A stretch of 64,000 nucleotides of DNA from Mucilaginibacter pedocola (GCF_002013915.1 NZ_MBTF01000038.1:248001-312000), one strand, 5' to 3'. Shown: positions 25,258-34,064, counted from the stretch's first letter. Numbers and translations are program-made. Notes: generated from the sequence alone by a model not told the origin.

Positions 25258-25441
25258 GGCTGATGGTAGATTATTGTTAATAGTATCTTTCAATTACATA
25301 ATACCATGCAATACATAGTACTATAAACATGAGACAACAGCATAAAAAGTTTTGTTACACACTATTTAAAATATTTTAAAAGAAATTGATAATTAAGCAT
25401 TTAGACTAACAAAACAGTCGCTTATGCTAAAATTTGATGGG

Positions 25442-25477
25442 TAAACCGGTTGGATAGGACGGTAAACATCCGGTTTA
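25442..25477. repeat. TAAACCGG hairpin
   Basis: TAAACCGG (25442-25449) pairs with CCGGTTTA (25470-25477) across a 20-nt loop. It is in the gap between the receptor and exonuclease genes. The rest of the gap (25258-25441) is A+T-rich with nothing recognisable. Confidence 0.4.
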
Positions 25478-25485
25478 ATTGGCAT

Positions 25486-25518
25486 TAACGCGCTTACCGG
25501 GCGGTAAGCTTTGCGTTA
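25486..25518 (-). terminator. Hairpin at the exonuclease stop codon
   Basis: Nested stem: TAACGC / GCGTTA outside and GCTTACC / GGTAAGC inside (25492-25498 with 25503-25509). It starts at the stop codon of the minus-strand gene. No T run follows, so termination is uncertain. Confidence 0.4.
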
Positions 25519-26058
25519 GTTGTTGAGTACCCAGTGCAATATTTTGGCGATGTTTTTGGCATCGTCTACACCGCGGTGGTGGGTACCTTCCAGCGGCAGG
25601 TTCAGTATCTCCAAGGCACCAGCCATACCTACTCCGCGCTTCATACGGCGCTTTTGCTGAAACATGGTTTTCACATTGATATGCTTCGGGCCAAAGGGAT
25701 AAGCTACACGCATCTCGCTGCATTGCCGCTGAAACTGGTTGCGATCGTAATCGCCGTAGCTGGCCCAAACCAGGTTCCGCGCATCGTACTCTTGCTCCAG
25801 TATATCGCAGGCATCGTCGAAGTATATGCCTTCGTCTTCTATGAGCCCGGGTGTAATGGAGGTTAATTGCGTGCAGAATTTGCTTATCTGCGAGCGTTCG
25901 GGCATTACCAAAATCCCTCGGTTGGCGCTAATGGCGCCGGTACCAACATCCAGCAGGCACACGCCTACTTCAATAATGTCGTTCTCCTGGCCGGGCGGGT
26001 TCCTCCCCTCCCAGCATGTGGCTTCAATATCCACCACTAAAATTTCCTCTGTTTTCAT
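25516..26058 (-). CDS. DEDDh 3'-5' exonuclease
   Basis: A 180-residue exonuclease of the RNase T/ERI-1/KapD-like group. Metal residues can be placed: Asp10 and Glu12 in VVDIEATCWEG, an Asp in WASYGDYDRNQF, and His-x4-Asp in HHRGVDDAKNIA near the C-terminus. This is the complete DEDDh set. The substrate (RNA or DNA 3' ends) is not determined by sequence. A hairpin overlaps the stop. Confidence 0.88.
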   Translation of the reverse strand: MKTEEILVVDIEATCWEGRNPPGQENDIIEVGVCLLDVGTGAISANRGILVMPERSQISKFCTQLTSITPGLIEDEGIYFDDACDILEQEYDARNLVWASYGDYDRNQFQRQCSEMRVAYPFGPKHINVKTMFQQKRRMKRGVGMAGALEILNLPLEGTHHRGVDDAKNIAKILHWVLNN

Positions 26059-26207
26059 TTTACTTTTTCTACATATTAAAAATTTATTTTTTAAAGCTTA
26101 AGCGACGGTACTCAAACCCTTTATCCTCGTGGTTTCGCAGGGTCCTTTTTCAAAGAGACCCTGCGAAGACGGGAGTTTGCCTTTTATATTTCCTAAACTC
26201 TGTACGT

Positions 26208-26265
26208 ATCCAACTTTCCAACCTCTCTAACTTTTCCAACCCTTCCAACTTCCTCCAACCAACTC
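26208..26265. repeat. CCAACTTT/CCAACCTCT heptad tract upstream of pyrG
   Basis: Repeated words of the form CCAACTTTCCAACCTCTC run across about 60 bases, with a similar tract at 30163-30240 before another gene. The remaining part of this 330-base gap holds a CGCAGGGTC...GACCCTGCG inverted pair (about 26137-26165) and the pyrG promoter box. Confidence 0.6.
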
Positions 26266-26320
26266 TACCCCAACCTTTTCCACATTTGCATTTTTCACTC
26301 CCGAAAACCGTAAATTTTCT

Positions 26321-26328
26321 TACTTTTG
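26321..26328 (+). promoter_or_regulatory. -7 promoter box of pyrG
   Basis: TACTTTTG matches TAnnTTTG. It is 63 bases before the pyrG ATG. Confidence 0.55.
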
Positions 26329-26390
26329 TATCCCGTACACAAACGTTCGGCAAGGGGTATTTCCACTGCCGGGATTTCAAAAAGATCTCA

Positions 26391-28001
26391 ATGACTAAAT
26401 ACATTTTTGTTACGGGTGGCGTTACCTCGTCGTTAGGCAAGGGTATTATTTCCGCCTCATTAGCTAAACTCCTTCAGGCCCGCGGCTACCGCGTTACCAT
26501 CCAGAAATTCGACCCGTACATCAATATCGATCCGGGAACCCTTAACCCCTACGAGCATGGCGAATGCTATGTTACCGAAGACGGTGCCGAAACCGACCTG
26601 GACCTTGGCCACTACGAACGTTTCCTGAACACCCCTACTTCAAAAGCCAATAACATTACTACCGGCCGTATCTACCAAAACGTTATAAATCGCGAACGCG
26701 AAGGCGCTTTCCTGGGTAAAACCGTGCAGGTAGTACCGCATATAACCGACGAGATAAAGCGCAATATGCGCATCCTCGGCGAAACCGGCGATTACGATAT
26801 TGTGATCACCGAGATAGGCGGTACCGTTGGCGATATCGAATCTCTTCCCTTTGTTGAGGCCGTGCGCCAGTTTAAATGGGAAGCAGGCAGCGGTAACGCA
26901 CTGGTTATCCACCTTACGCTGATACCTTTTCTGGCCGCAGCAGGAGAGCTGAAAACCAAGCCAACGCAGCACTCGGTTAAAATGCTTTTGGAGTATGGTA
27001 TACAACCTGATATTCTGGTTTGCCGTACCGAGCACCATATTAATGCCGATATCCGTAAAAAGATAGCCCTCTTCTGTAACGTAAATATCAACGCGGTTAT
27101 CGAATCGATGGATGCGCCAAGCATTTACGATGTGCCGTTGCTGATGCTGAAAGAACAGCTGGACAAAACGGTGTTGACCAAACTAAAACTAAGCCACAAG
27201 AACGAGCCTAACCTGGATAACTGGAAAGGTTTCCTTGGCCGTTTGAAAAACCCAACCTCAGAAGTTCGCATTGGCCTGGTAGGTAAATATGTGGAGCTTC
27301 CCGATGCTTATAAATCTATCATAGAGGCATTTGTACACGCCGGTGCTACTAACGAGTGTAAGGTAAAAGTACAATACATCCCATCGGAACAATTAACTGT
27401 AGAGAATGCGGTTGATAAACTAAAAGGCCTGCACGGCGTACTGGTTGCTCCCGGCTTTGGCGAGCGTGGTTTCGAAGGTAAAATTGAAGCTATACGCTAT
27501 GTGCGTCAAAACAATATACCTTTCTTCGGTATCTGTTTGGGTATGCAATGCGCTGTGGTGGAATTTGGCCGCCACGTATTGGGCCTGCCAAATGCGAGCA
27601 GTACCGAAATGAACCCGAACACGCCGCACCCGGTTATTGCCATGATGGAAGACCAAAAGAACATTGTGAACATGGGTGGTACCATGCGTTTGGGCGCTTA
27701 CCCATGCGACCTGAAAAAAGGCAGCAAGGCTTTCACTATTTACGGCAAACAACATATTACCGAACGCCACCGCCACCGTTATGAGTTTAATAACGAGTAC
27801 ATTAAACAATACGAAGCAGCCGGCCTAACCCCATCGGGTATTAACCCCGAGAACGGTTTGGTGGAGATAGTTGAGCTTAAAAACCACCCGTTTTTTGTGG
27901 GTGCACAGTTCCACCCCGAATTAAAATCGACAGTTGCTAATCCGCACCCACTTTTTATTAACTTTGTCGCCGCTTCGCTGGCTTACGCCCGCAAGAAATA
28001 A
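26391..28001 (+). CDS. pyrG: CTP synthase
   Basis: PyrG aminates UTP to CTP with glutamine. The start at 26391 (MTKYIFVTGGVTSSLGKGI) matches the family start; the open frame to 26016 is spurious. 536 residues. The N-terminal synthase domain (1-270) has the SSLGKGI P-loop and GGTVGDIESLPFVEA. The C-terminal class I glutamine amidotransferase (about 295-530) has the nucleophile Cys in FFGICLGMQCAVVEF and a His/Glu pair in GAQFHPE. yidC follows on the same strand, 89 bases later. Confidence 0.98.
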   Translation: MTKYIFVTGGVTSSLGKGIISASLAKLLQARGYRVTIQKFDPYINIDPGTLNPYEHGECYVTEDGAETDLDLGHYERFLNTPTSKANNITTGRIYQNVINREREGAFLGKTVQVVPHITDEIKRNMRILGETGDYDIVITEIGGTVGDIESLPFVEAVRQFKWEAGSGNALVIHLTLIPFLAAAGELKTKPTQHSVKMLLEYGIQPDILVCRTEHHINADIRKKIALFCNVNINAVIESMDAPSIYDVPLLMLKEQLDKTVLTKLKLSHKNEPNLDNWKGFLGRLKNPTSEVRIGLVGKYVELPDAYKSIIEAFVHAGATNECKVKVQYIPSEQLTVENAVDKLKGLHGVLVAPGFGERGFEGKIEAIRYVRQNNIPFFGICLGMQCAVVEFGRHVLGLPNASSTEMNPNTPHPVIAMMEDQKNIVNMGGTMRLGAYPCDLKKGSKAFTIYGKQHITERHRHRYEFNNEYIKQYEAAGLTPSGINPENGLVEIVELKNHPFFVGAQFHPELKSTVANPHPLFINFVAASLAYARKK

Positions 28002-28090
28002 TATTGAGTAAAACAAAGTAAAAGAGTGTATTGGCCCATGCCTGGCTGTAACAAATAAGCTGCGCAAGGGTCAATACCATATATTAGATA

Positions 28091-29902
28091 ATGGATAGAA
28101 ATACGTTTACAGGGTTATTCCTGATCATGATCATCATGGGTGCCTCTATTTATTTTATGAAGCCCAGCGAAGAGGCCATAAAAAAAGAACAGGAACGCGC
28201 CCACCAGGACTCGCTAAAAAAAGCAGGCGTAAAACAGGCTGCTACCGCGAAGTTCGACACCTCAAAACAGAGCGCCGTAGTTGATTCGGCCGTGTTAAAA
28301 AGCCCGTTCGGTGCAGCAACCGTTGGTAAAGAAGAGTTTGTGACCGTTGAGAACGACGAGCTTGCCCTGCAAATTTCTACCAAAGGCGGCCGCGTATATT
28401 CGGCACAACTAAAAAACTACAAAACCTTCGATAAAAAACCGCTGGTATTGTTCAATGGCGATAAGAATAGCTTCGGCCTGAATTTCAGCGCGCTGGGTAA
28501 GGTTATCAACACCAACGATCTTTACTTCAGCCCAAGTCCTACCAGCCTTAAAGTTGCCGGTAAAGATTCTGCCTCGGTAACCCTGCGCTTAAGCTACAGC
28601 CCTACGCAGTATATCGATTATATATACAGCCTTAAAGGCACCGGCTTTAAACTGGGCCTAACCGTAAAACCGGTTGGGTTAGACCAGGTAATTGCCAACA
28701 GTGGTACCCTGAACCTGAACTGGGCAGCAAGCCTGCAAAAACAGGAAAAGGATATTAAAATGGAGCGCCAATACTCTACCGTGTATTATAAAAATACCGA
28801 TAACGAGGTAGATTACCTGAGCGAAACCAAAGACGAAGCAAAACCCATCACCGATAAAAAGATGCAGTGGGTGGCCTTTAAACAGCACTTCTTCTCTAAT
28901 GTGCTTATTGCGCCAACCGGTATCAACAAAACTAACATAGCCGTTGCTACCGATTTTAACGATACTACCGATGTAAAACAAATGAAGGCAGAGCTGGCTT
29001 TGGGCCGCGATGCTTTGGGTGCAACACCGCTTACTTTCTACTTCGGCCCTAACCGTTACAATACGCTGAAAGACCAGGGTTACGACCTGCAAAAATTGGT
29101 TAACCTGGGCTGGGGACCGCTTAAATATATCAACCAGTTTGCCACCCTGCCTATCTTCAACTTCCTGAACGGGCTTAACTGGAATTACGGTTTAATTATT
29201 TTGGCGCTTACCGTTATCCTGAAATTGGTACTATCGCCGCTTACTTATAAATCGTACCTGTCAATGGCTAAAATGCGTGTGCTAAAGCCGGAGATGGACG
29301 AGATAAAAGCCAAAGTGGGCGAGGATAACCCTACCCTGCTACAGCAGGAATACCTGAAGCTTTACAAGAAGGCCGGCGTAAATCCATTGGGCGGTTGCTT
29401 GCCATTGGTTATACAAATGCCTATCGTGATTGCATTCTTCCGCTTCTTCCCAAGCTTGTTTGAACTGCGTGGCGAAAGCTTCCTGTGGATGCACGACCTT
29501 TCTACTTACGATTCGGTTATCACCTTCGCGCCAATATTCGGCGTTAGCCACATCAGCTTGATGTGTTTGCTAATGACCATCTCTACGTTGATTTACACCT
29601 ATTTCAACAACCAGATATCGGGCGCTACAGGCCAAATGAAATACATAGGGTACATCACCCCTATCATATTTCTGGTAACACTGAACAGCTACCCTGCCGG
29701 TTTGAACTACTATTACTTCCTGGCCAACATGTTCACCTTCGCGCAGCAATACCTCATCAAATTTATGGTTGATGATAAAAAGATACACGCGCAGATACAG
29801 GAAAACAAAAAGAAGCCTGAAGACAAAAAGAAAAAAGGCGGCTTCGGTGCCAAGCTGGAAGAAATGATGCGCGAGCAACAGAAACTTCAGCAGAAGAAGT
29901 AG
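28091..29902 (+). CDS. yidC: Membrane protein insertase YidC
   Basis: YidC inserts and folds inner-membrane proteins. 603 residues, with the Gram-negative layout: N-terminal helix (about 5-24), large periplasmic beta-sandwich (about 65-350), and five C-terminal transmembrane helices beginning near GLIILALTVILKLVLSPLTY, with NPLGGCLPLVIQMP. The tail is Lys-rich (KKPEDKKKKGG), as in many Bacteroidota YidC proteins. A strong terminator follows at 29965. Confidence 0.97.
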   Translation: MDRNTFTGLFLIMIIMGASIYFMKPSEEAIKKEQERAHQDSLKKAGVKQAATAKFDTSKQSAVVDSAVLKSPFGAATVGKEEFVTVENDELALQISTKGGRVYSAQLKNYKTFDKKPLVLFNGDKNSFGLNFSALGKVINTNDLYFSPSPTSLKVAGKDSASVTLRLSYSPTQYIDYIYSLKGTGFKLGLTVKPVGLDQVIANSGTLNLNWAASLQKQEKDIKMERQYSTVYYKNTDNEVDYLSETKDEAKPITDKKMQWVAFKQHFFSNVLIAPTGINKTNIAVATDFNDTTDVKQMKAELALGRDALGATPLTFYFGPNRYNTLKDQGYDLQKLVNLGWGPLKYINQFATLPIFNFLNGLNWNYGLIILALTVILKLVLSPLTYKSYLSMAKMRVLKPEMDEIKAKVGEDNPTLLQQEYLKLYKKAGVNPLGGCLPLVIQMPIVIAFFRFFPSLFELRGESFLWMHDLSTYDSVITFAPIFGVSHISLMCLLMTISTLIYTYFNNQISGATGQMKYIGYITPIIFLVTLNSYPAGLNYYYFLANMFTFAQQYLIKFMVDDKKIHAQIQENKKKPEDKKKKGGFGAKLEEMMREQQKLQQKK

Positions 29903-29905
29903 GTT

Positions 29906-29949
29906 TAAAGTCGGAAGTCTGCAGTCGGAAAAGTCCGAAAGACGAAAAT
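29906..29949. repeat. GTCGGAAGTC/GTCCGAAAG short repeat
   Basis: Words AAAGTCGGAAGTCTGCAGTC and AAAAGTCCGAAAGAC follow yidC. A close relative follows purS at 40459-40495. Confidence 0.55.
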
Positions 29950-29964
29950 CTTTACAAATATTTT

Positions 29965-29998
29965 AGCCCGGATGGCAATGCTATCCGGGCTTTTTGTT
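29965..29998 (+). terminator. Terminator after yidC
   Basis: Stem AGCCCGGAT (29965-29973) / ATCCGGGCT (29983-29991) followed by TTTTTGTTTG. Confidence 0.8.
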
Positions 29999-30015
29999 TG
30001 GTTAATTAACCAACA

Positions 30016-30150
30016 TGTCATTGCGAGCGATAGCGCGGCAATCTCATAGGACGCTCCACTATACAAGGTTTAGCCACCGCGACGGGACTGTCCTATGAGA
30101 TTGCCACGTCGCCCTCTCGCTCCCCCCCTACGCCGCTCCTCGCAATGACA
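30016..30150. repeat. Palindromic element, TGTCATTGCGAG family (R2)
   Basis: Perfect 12-bp inverted ends TGTCATTGCGAG / CTCGCAATGACA (30016-30027, 30139-30150). A perfect 15-bp internal pair GGCAATCTCATAGGA / TCCTATGAGATTGCC lies at 30037-30051 and 30091-30105. It accounts for most of the gap between yidC and the exonuclease-GIY-YIG gene. Confidence 0.85.
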
Positions 30151-30162
30151 AAGTGGAAACAT

Positions 30163-30240
30163 TTTAACCTTTCCAACTTTTCTAACCCTTCCAACCTCTC
30201 CAACTTTTTCAACCTTTCCAACCCTTCCAACTATTTTCAA
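30163..30240. repeat. CCAACTTT/CCAACCT heptad tract
   Basis: About ten variants of TCCAACCTTTCCAACTTTT in a row, of the same type as 26208-26265. Confidence 0.6.
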
Positions 30241-30274
30241 CCAAAATCAACTAAATATATTAGCAAAATAATAG

Positions 30275-30282
30275 TACATTTG
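30275..30282 (+). promoter_or_regulatory. -7 box abutting the start codon at 30287
   Basis: TACATTTG (TAnnTTTG) ends 4 bases before the ATG, so the predicted transcript would start at or within a few bases of the start codon. Confidence 0.45.
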
Positions 30283-30286
30283 AAAT

Positions 30287-31651
30287 ATGTACGCCATAGT
30301 GGATATTGAGACGACGGGAGGGCATGCCAGTGCAAATGGCATTACCGAGATAGCTATTTGCATACACGACGGTAAAAAAATTACTCGCCGGTTCGAAACA
30401 TTGGTAAACCCGCAGCGGGATATCCCGGTGTATATCCGCGCCTTAACCGGTATTACCAACGAGATGGTGGCCAAAGCGCCGCTTTTTGAGGATGTGGCGC
30501 ACGAGATATTTCACCTGCTGAAAGGGCAGATATTTGTGGCCCATAACGTCAACTTCGATTATTCTTTTCTGCGTTACCACCTTAATGCCGCAGGGTATGA
30601 GCTGAATGCTAATAAACTTTGCACCGTACGATTGGGGCGTAAGATAATGCCGGGGCTTATGTCGTACAGTTTGGGTAAGCTATGCTCCCACTTTGGCATC
30701 AGCAATAATAGCCGCCACCGCGCCATGGGCGATGCTGAGGCTACGGCAGAATTGTTCAACCTGTATTTGAAGAATGATAAGGAAAATCATATCGGCCAGG
30801 CTTTAAAAATTACATCCAAAGAACAACGCCTTCCGGCCAACCTGCCCAAGGCTGATATAGATGCCCTGCCTTGGTCGCCGGGGGTGTATTACTTTCATGA
30901 TGAGAAGGGCAAGGTAGTTTACGTAGGCAAGGCCAAAAACCTGAAGAAACGTGTTTGTAGCCACTTTACAGGCAACAACCCGGGCTTACAGCGGCAGGAG
31001 TTTTTAAAGAGCATCCACCGCATAAGCCATCAGGTTTGCGGTACCGAACTAATAGCTTTTGTGCTGGAAGCCGTAGAAATAAAACGCCTTTGGCCCAAGT
31101 ACAACCGCTCGCTCAAACGCTTCGAGAATACCTACGGCCTTTACGCCTATGAGGACCAACGCGGCTATATGCGCCTGGCGGTTGATAAGCACCGCAAACA
31201 CATGCCATCGGTGTACGCCTGTAATTCGTTACTGGAGGGCTATAACCTGCTCAATAAGCTGATAGAAACCTTCGGGCTGTGCCCCAAAATGTGCTTCGTG
31301 CAAAAGAACGACCAGCCCTGCACCGGCAATAGCACCACCGGCTGCGCCTGCGACGGGCAGGAAGCACCCGAAGAATATAACCTAAAAGTAGAAGCCGCTA
31401 TAGACGAACTTAAAAAAGCCCTCCCCACCTTCGCCATCCGCGATGAAGGCCGAACTGATGATGAGCACAGCTGCATCCTGATAGAAGAAGGTCGTTTTTA
31501 TGGTATGGGCTATATCTCCCACTACTTCGAGGCTAATAACATACAGCAACTCAAAAACTACCTCACCCCATATCCGGGGAATGACTATATCAAAAACATC
31601 GTAACGGGCTACGCGAGCAGGTTTCCGGAGCGGAAGGTAAGTTTTGTGTAG
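30287..31651 (+). CDS. DEDDh exonuclease fused to GIY-YIG endonuclease domain
   Basis: A 454-residue fusion of a DnaQ-like exonuclease (about 1-165) with a UvrC/Cho-like GIY-YIG nuclease domain (about 195-285). Exonuclease: Asp6 and Glu8 in IVDIETTGG, HNVNFDYSFL, HRAMGDAEAT. Endonuclease: SPGVYYFHDEKG, VYVGKAKNLKKRV and the C-terminal NRSLKR of the module. The last ~165 residues have a CxxxC-rich segment (CPKMCF, CTGNSTTGCACDG). Homologues in other bacteria are described as epsilon-subunit/UvrC-like repair proteins. The combination suggests DNA repair or end processing. Confidence 0.9.
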   Translation: MYAIVDIETTGGHASANGITEIAICIHDGKKITRRFETLVNPQRDIPVYIRALTGITNEMVAKAPLFEDVAHEIFHLLKGQIFVAHNVNFDYSFLRYHLNAAGYELNANKLCTVRLGRKIMPGLMSYSLGKLCSHFGISNNSRHRAMGDAEATAELFNLYLKNDKENHIGQALKITSKEQRLPANLPKADIDALPWSPGVYYFHDEKGKVVYVGKAKNLKKRVCSHFTGNNPGLQRQEFLKSIHRISHQVCGTELIAFVLEAVEIKRLWPKYNRSLKRFENTYGLYAYEDQRGYMRLAVDKHRKHMPSVYACNSLLEGYNLLNKLIETFGLCPKMCFVQKNDQPCTGNSTTGCACDGQEAPEEYNLKVEAAIDELKKALPTFAIRDEGRTDDEHSCILIEEGRFYGMGYISHYFEANNIQQLKNYLTPYPGNDYIKNIVTGYASRFPERKVSFV

Positions 31652-31675
31652 ACGATGAGCATCGTTTCTCCACCA

Positions 31676-31838
31676 TGTCATCTCGAACGAGCGGAATGGA
31701 TAGTGTGCGCAGGGGCGAGGAGAGAACTTGTTCAATATGCAAAGGCACCATGCAAATCCACAATGCATGCGTTAATGCATTAGCGTTCATACTTAACTGA
31801 ACAAGATATCTCGTCGCTTCGCTTCCCTCGATATGACA
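31676..31838. repeat. Palindromic element, TGTCATCTCGA family (R3)
   Basis: Ends TGTCATCTCGA and TCGATATGACA are inverted with one mismatch. Inner arms CTTGTTCA and TGAACAAG also pair. The element is 163 bp between the GIY-YIG fusion and the PNPOx-like gene. Confidence 0.8.
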
Positions 31839-31903
31839 ATTTTGGAAAACAATCCAATTTCTCGCAGGTTAATATATTATCATTTTAATATACAAAACCT
31901 ATT

Positions 31904-32437
31904 ATGGACAGCATTAACCAACAACAACCCGAACATAATTTTGAGAACCTGGAAGGCAACGAAGCCTGGAAGAAACTGAAGGAAATGGCAGAAGGCAGCA
32001 GCTGCTTCTTCTGCAGTAATATCCGCACGGGGCTACCTTTTTCTACTCGCCCTATGGCGCCCCAAAAGATAGATGATAACGGCGACCTGTGGTTCCTGAG
32101 CGCTAACGACAGCCACAAAAACGCCGAGATAAAGTCCGACCCAATGGTGCAGCTGTTGTTCCAGGGATCAAAATACTCCGACTTCCTGAACATTTATGGC
32201 ATAGCCGAAATAACCGAAGACAAAGAAAAAATAAAAGAATTATGGGAGCCGGTATTAAAAGTATGGTTCACCGAAGGCGTTGATGATCCGCGCATATCCG
32301 TAATAAAAGTAAGCCCAACACAAGGCTATTATTGGGATAACAAACACGGCAACGCCATAGCCTTTGTAAAACAACTGGTAGGCGCTGCGATAGGTAAAAC
32401 GTTAGATGATTCGATAGAAGGGCAACTAAAGCCGTAA
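31904..32437 (+). CDS. Pyridoxamine 5'-phosphate oxidase-like (general stress) flavoprotein
   Basis: A 177-residue protein of the split-barrel flavin-binding family, like general stress protein 26. Recognisable blocks are GLPFSTRPMAPQKIDDNGDLWFLS and VQLLFQGSKYSDFLNIYGIAE. The family binds FMN or F420, and most members have no assigned substrate. Its size fits a stand-alone split-barrel domain with a short extension. No neighbour clarifies its role. Confidence 0.88.
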   Translation: MDSINQQQPEHNFENLEGNEAWKKLKEMAEGSSCFFCSNIRTGLPFSTRPMAPQKIDDNGDLWFLSANDSHKNAEIKSDPMVQLLFQGSKYSDFLNIYGIAEITEDKEKIKELWEPVLKVWFTEGVDDPRISVIKVSPTQGYYWDNKHGNAIAFVKQLVGAAIGKTLDDSIEGQLKP

Positions 32438-32452
32438 ATCACAAATCGGCTA

Positions 32453-32667
32453 TTTAAACGCGGAGGGCGCAGAGTTTTACACAGAGATTCACAGAGCCTG
32501 TAATGCGGTTATTTTATCACGCCAAGACGCCAAGCCGCAAAGAAAAAATTAAAAAACTTTGCGCCTTGGCGTCTTTGCATGAAATTAAATTGAAATTTCT
32601 CTCTCTTTCACCAATTTGCAAATCTCTCTGCGGATCTCCGTGAAATCTCTGCGAACTCCGTGGTTAA
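32453..32667. repeat. Intergenic repeat, family R4 (long copy)
   Basis: Runs from a CGCGGAGGGCGCAGAG arm, through ACGCCAAGACGCC and GCGCCTTGGCGTCTTTGC arms, to CTCCGTGGTTAA. Its right two-thirds closely match, in opposite orientation, 48973-49181 (shared TTCACCAATTTGCAAATCTC). Confidence 0.8.
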
Positions 32668-32673
32668 TAACGA

Positions 32674-33639
32674 CTATAGTCCGGCTAAAGGCCAAACCAC
32701 CTGCTTTATAAACTGCTCGTGAAACAACAAGGGCATCGGCACAATCAACCAAAAGAAAACCCAAACACGAGCAACTAATTTATTCTGCAATAAGGTAATT
32801 CCCCGGCTTTGCATAGACCGTTCGGCGATCACTAATGCCCCCTGTATGGCAAAATACAAAGTGGGCAAGCCGTAACCCGCATTTACAGGGAGGCTTAGCG
32901 CCAACTCGTGCAGGAAGCCCGAGAAGATAAAAGATATCATCAGCGCAACCGGTGTCCCTACCCTTTTACGGAGCGGACGGAAGATGGCAACAGAAGTCAT
33001 TTCGCTGAATGCAATATTCCAGCGTTTGCTCCAAAGCTCAGTTAGGCTGAGCGCTTTTGCGGGTTGGCGGAACAGATAGTAGGTGTTCACGCCCGAGAAA
33101 CGCCACATACCGGCGCTGATGCTCAGGAAACCAAAATGCAGGATAAGGCTTAAGCCTACCAATAATACGGGCGTTACCAATACGTAGGTAAGCGATGCAG
33201 CTAAACGTAAAGCCACTATACCATGGGCAGCCAATAGCAACAAACCGCCAAATACGATTCGGCTGATACCAAACACCACCATGTCCCGACCGCCCGGTAA
33301 TGCGGGTTTGCCTAAGGTTTCGAAGGGTTGTGCACGCATCCCCACCCAGCCAATAGCGTAAGTAAGCCATTGCTTGTAAGTAAGTGTAAGCGGTTTATTT
33401 TTGTAGCCTTCCGCTACGGCAATAACCTTCATCCCGTTGAATGTTGTAGCAATAATGGCCAACATTTGTAGGATGGGGTGATAGTTAACAAAGGTGAGAT
33501 ACACCGCAACAATGCTTGCAGCAAGCAATACCCAAGCTGCAAATATCAATCGCCGCCTTATAAAGGCATACCCTGCCAGCACAATAGACAAATTGGAAAA
33601 AGCGAAATAACCAAGGTCTGTAAACAATTGTGCTTTCAT
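32674..33639 (-). CDS. MBOAT acyltransferase, wax-synthase-like
   Basis: A 321-residue polytopic protein (about eight hydrophobic helices). It carries the hallmarks of the plant-wax-synthase-like MBOAT family: ELWSKRWNIAFSEMTS in the middle and FIFSGFLHEL with the catalytic-type His. Such enzymes esterify fatty alcohols or other acceptors with acyl groups at the membrane. The start at 33639 overlaps the stop of the upstream gene as ATGA; the ATG at 33669 would overlap more deeply. Acceptor unknown. Confidence 0.85.
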   Translation of the reverse strand: MKAQLFTDLGYFAFSNLSIVLAGYAFIRRRLIFAAWVLLAASIVAVYLTFVNYHPILQMLAIIATTFNGMKVIAVAEGYKNKPLTLTYKQWLTYAIGWVGMRAQPFETLGKPALPGGRDMVVFGISRIVFGGLLLLAAHGIVALRLAASLTYVLVTPVLLVGLSLILHFGFLSISAGMWRFSGVNTYYLFRQPAKALSLTELWSKRWNIAFSEMTSVAIFRPLRKRVGTPVALMISFIFSGFLHELALSLPVNAGYGLPTLYFAIQGALVIAERSMQSRGITLLQNKLVARVWVFFWLIVPMPLLFHEQFIKQVVWPLAGL

Positions 33640-34064
33640 AATACTTGCAAGTTTAAATAAAACACCCAACTATAGATCAGGCTAAGCGCTATGAAAAGCG
33701 TGGTCAGCAACACCTCTGCCAACAAATTAAACCCACCTTTAGGGAATGCGCTCCTGTCGAAATAAAAGAACTGGCAAAGCACTCTCGATATCCAATATAC
33801 GGCAATAAAACCGGTAAGCAGCGCCGCCAGTCGGGACCCATCGAGCAAATCACCGACCGCAAAGAACGTTACCAGCCCCAGGCATAGGTTTATTACTAAA
33901 ATGTATGCCCCATGCACCCAAACCATTTGCTTTACAACGGTTTTCAACTTCGCCAGTTCGCCGTTCCAACCCAATACTTTGGGAATGAACACGCTCGCCA
34001 CAGCCAGCACTATCTGCGCCAAACCTGCCAGCTGCAATAATTGATAGGTTAATACTTTATCCAT
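33636..34064 (-). CDS. Four-helix membrane protein coupled to MBOAT gene
   Basis: A 142-residue integral membrane protein with about four hydrophobic helices (MDKVLTYQLLQLAGLAQIVL..., GFIAVYWISRVLCQFFYFD). No family recognised. Its stop codon overlaps the MBOAT start (ATGA), so the two are translationally coupled and probably function together. Confidence 0.8.
   Translation of the reverse strand: MDKVLTYQLLQLAGLAQIVLAVASVFIPKVLGWNGELAKLKTVVKQMVWVHGAYILVINLCLGLVTFFAVGDLLDGSRLAALLTGFIAVYWISRVLCQFFYFDRSAFPKGGFNLLAEVLLTTLFIALSLIYSWVFYLNLQVL

Noticed and set aside
26016..26390. N-terminal extension of pyrG
   Set aside because: The extra residues translate the heptad tract and promoter box. Family start MTKYIFVTGG at 26391 is conserved.
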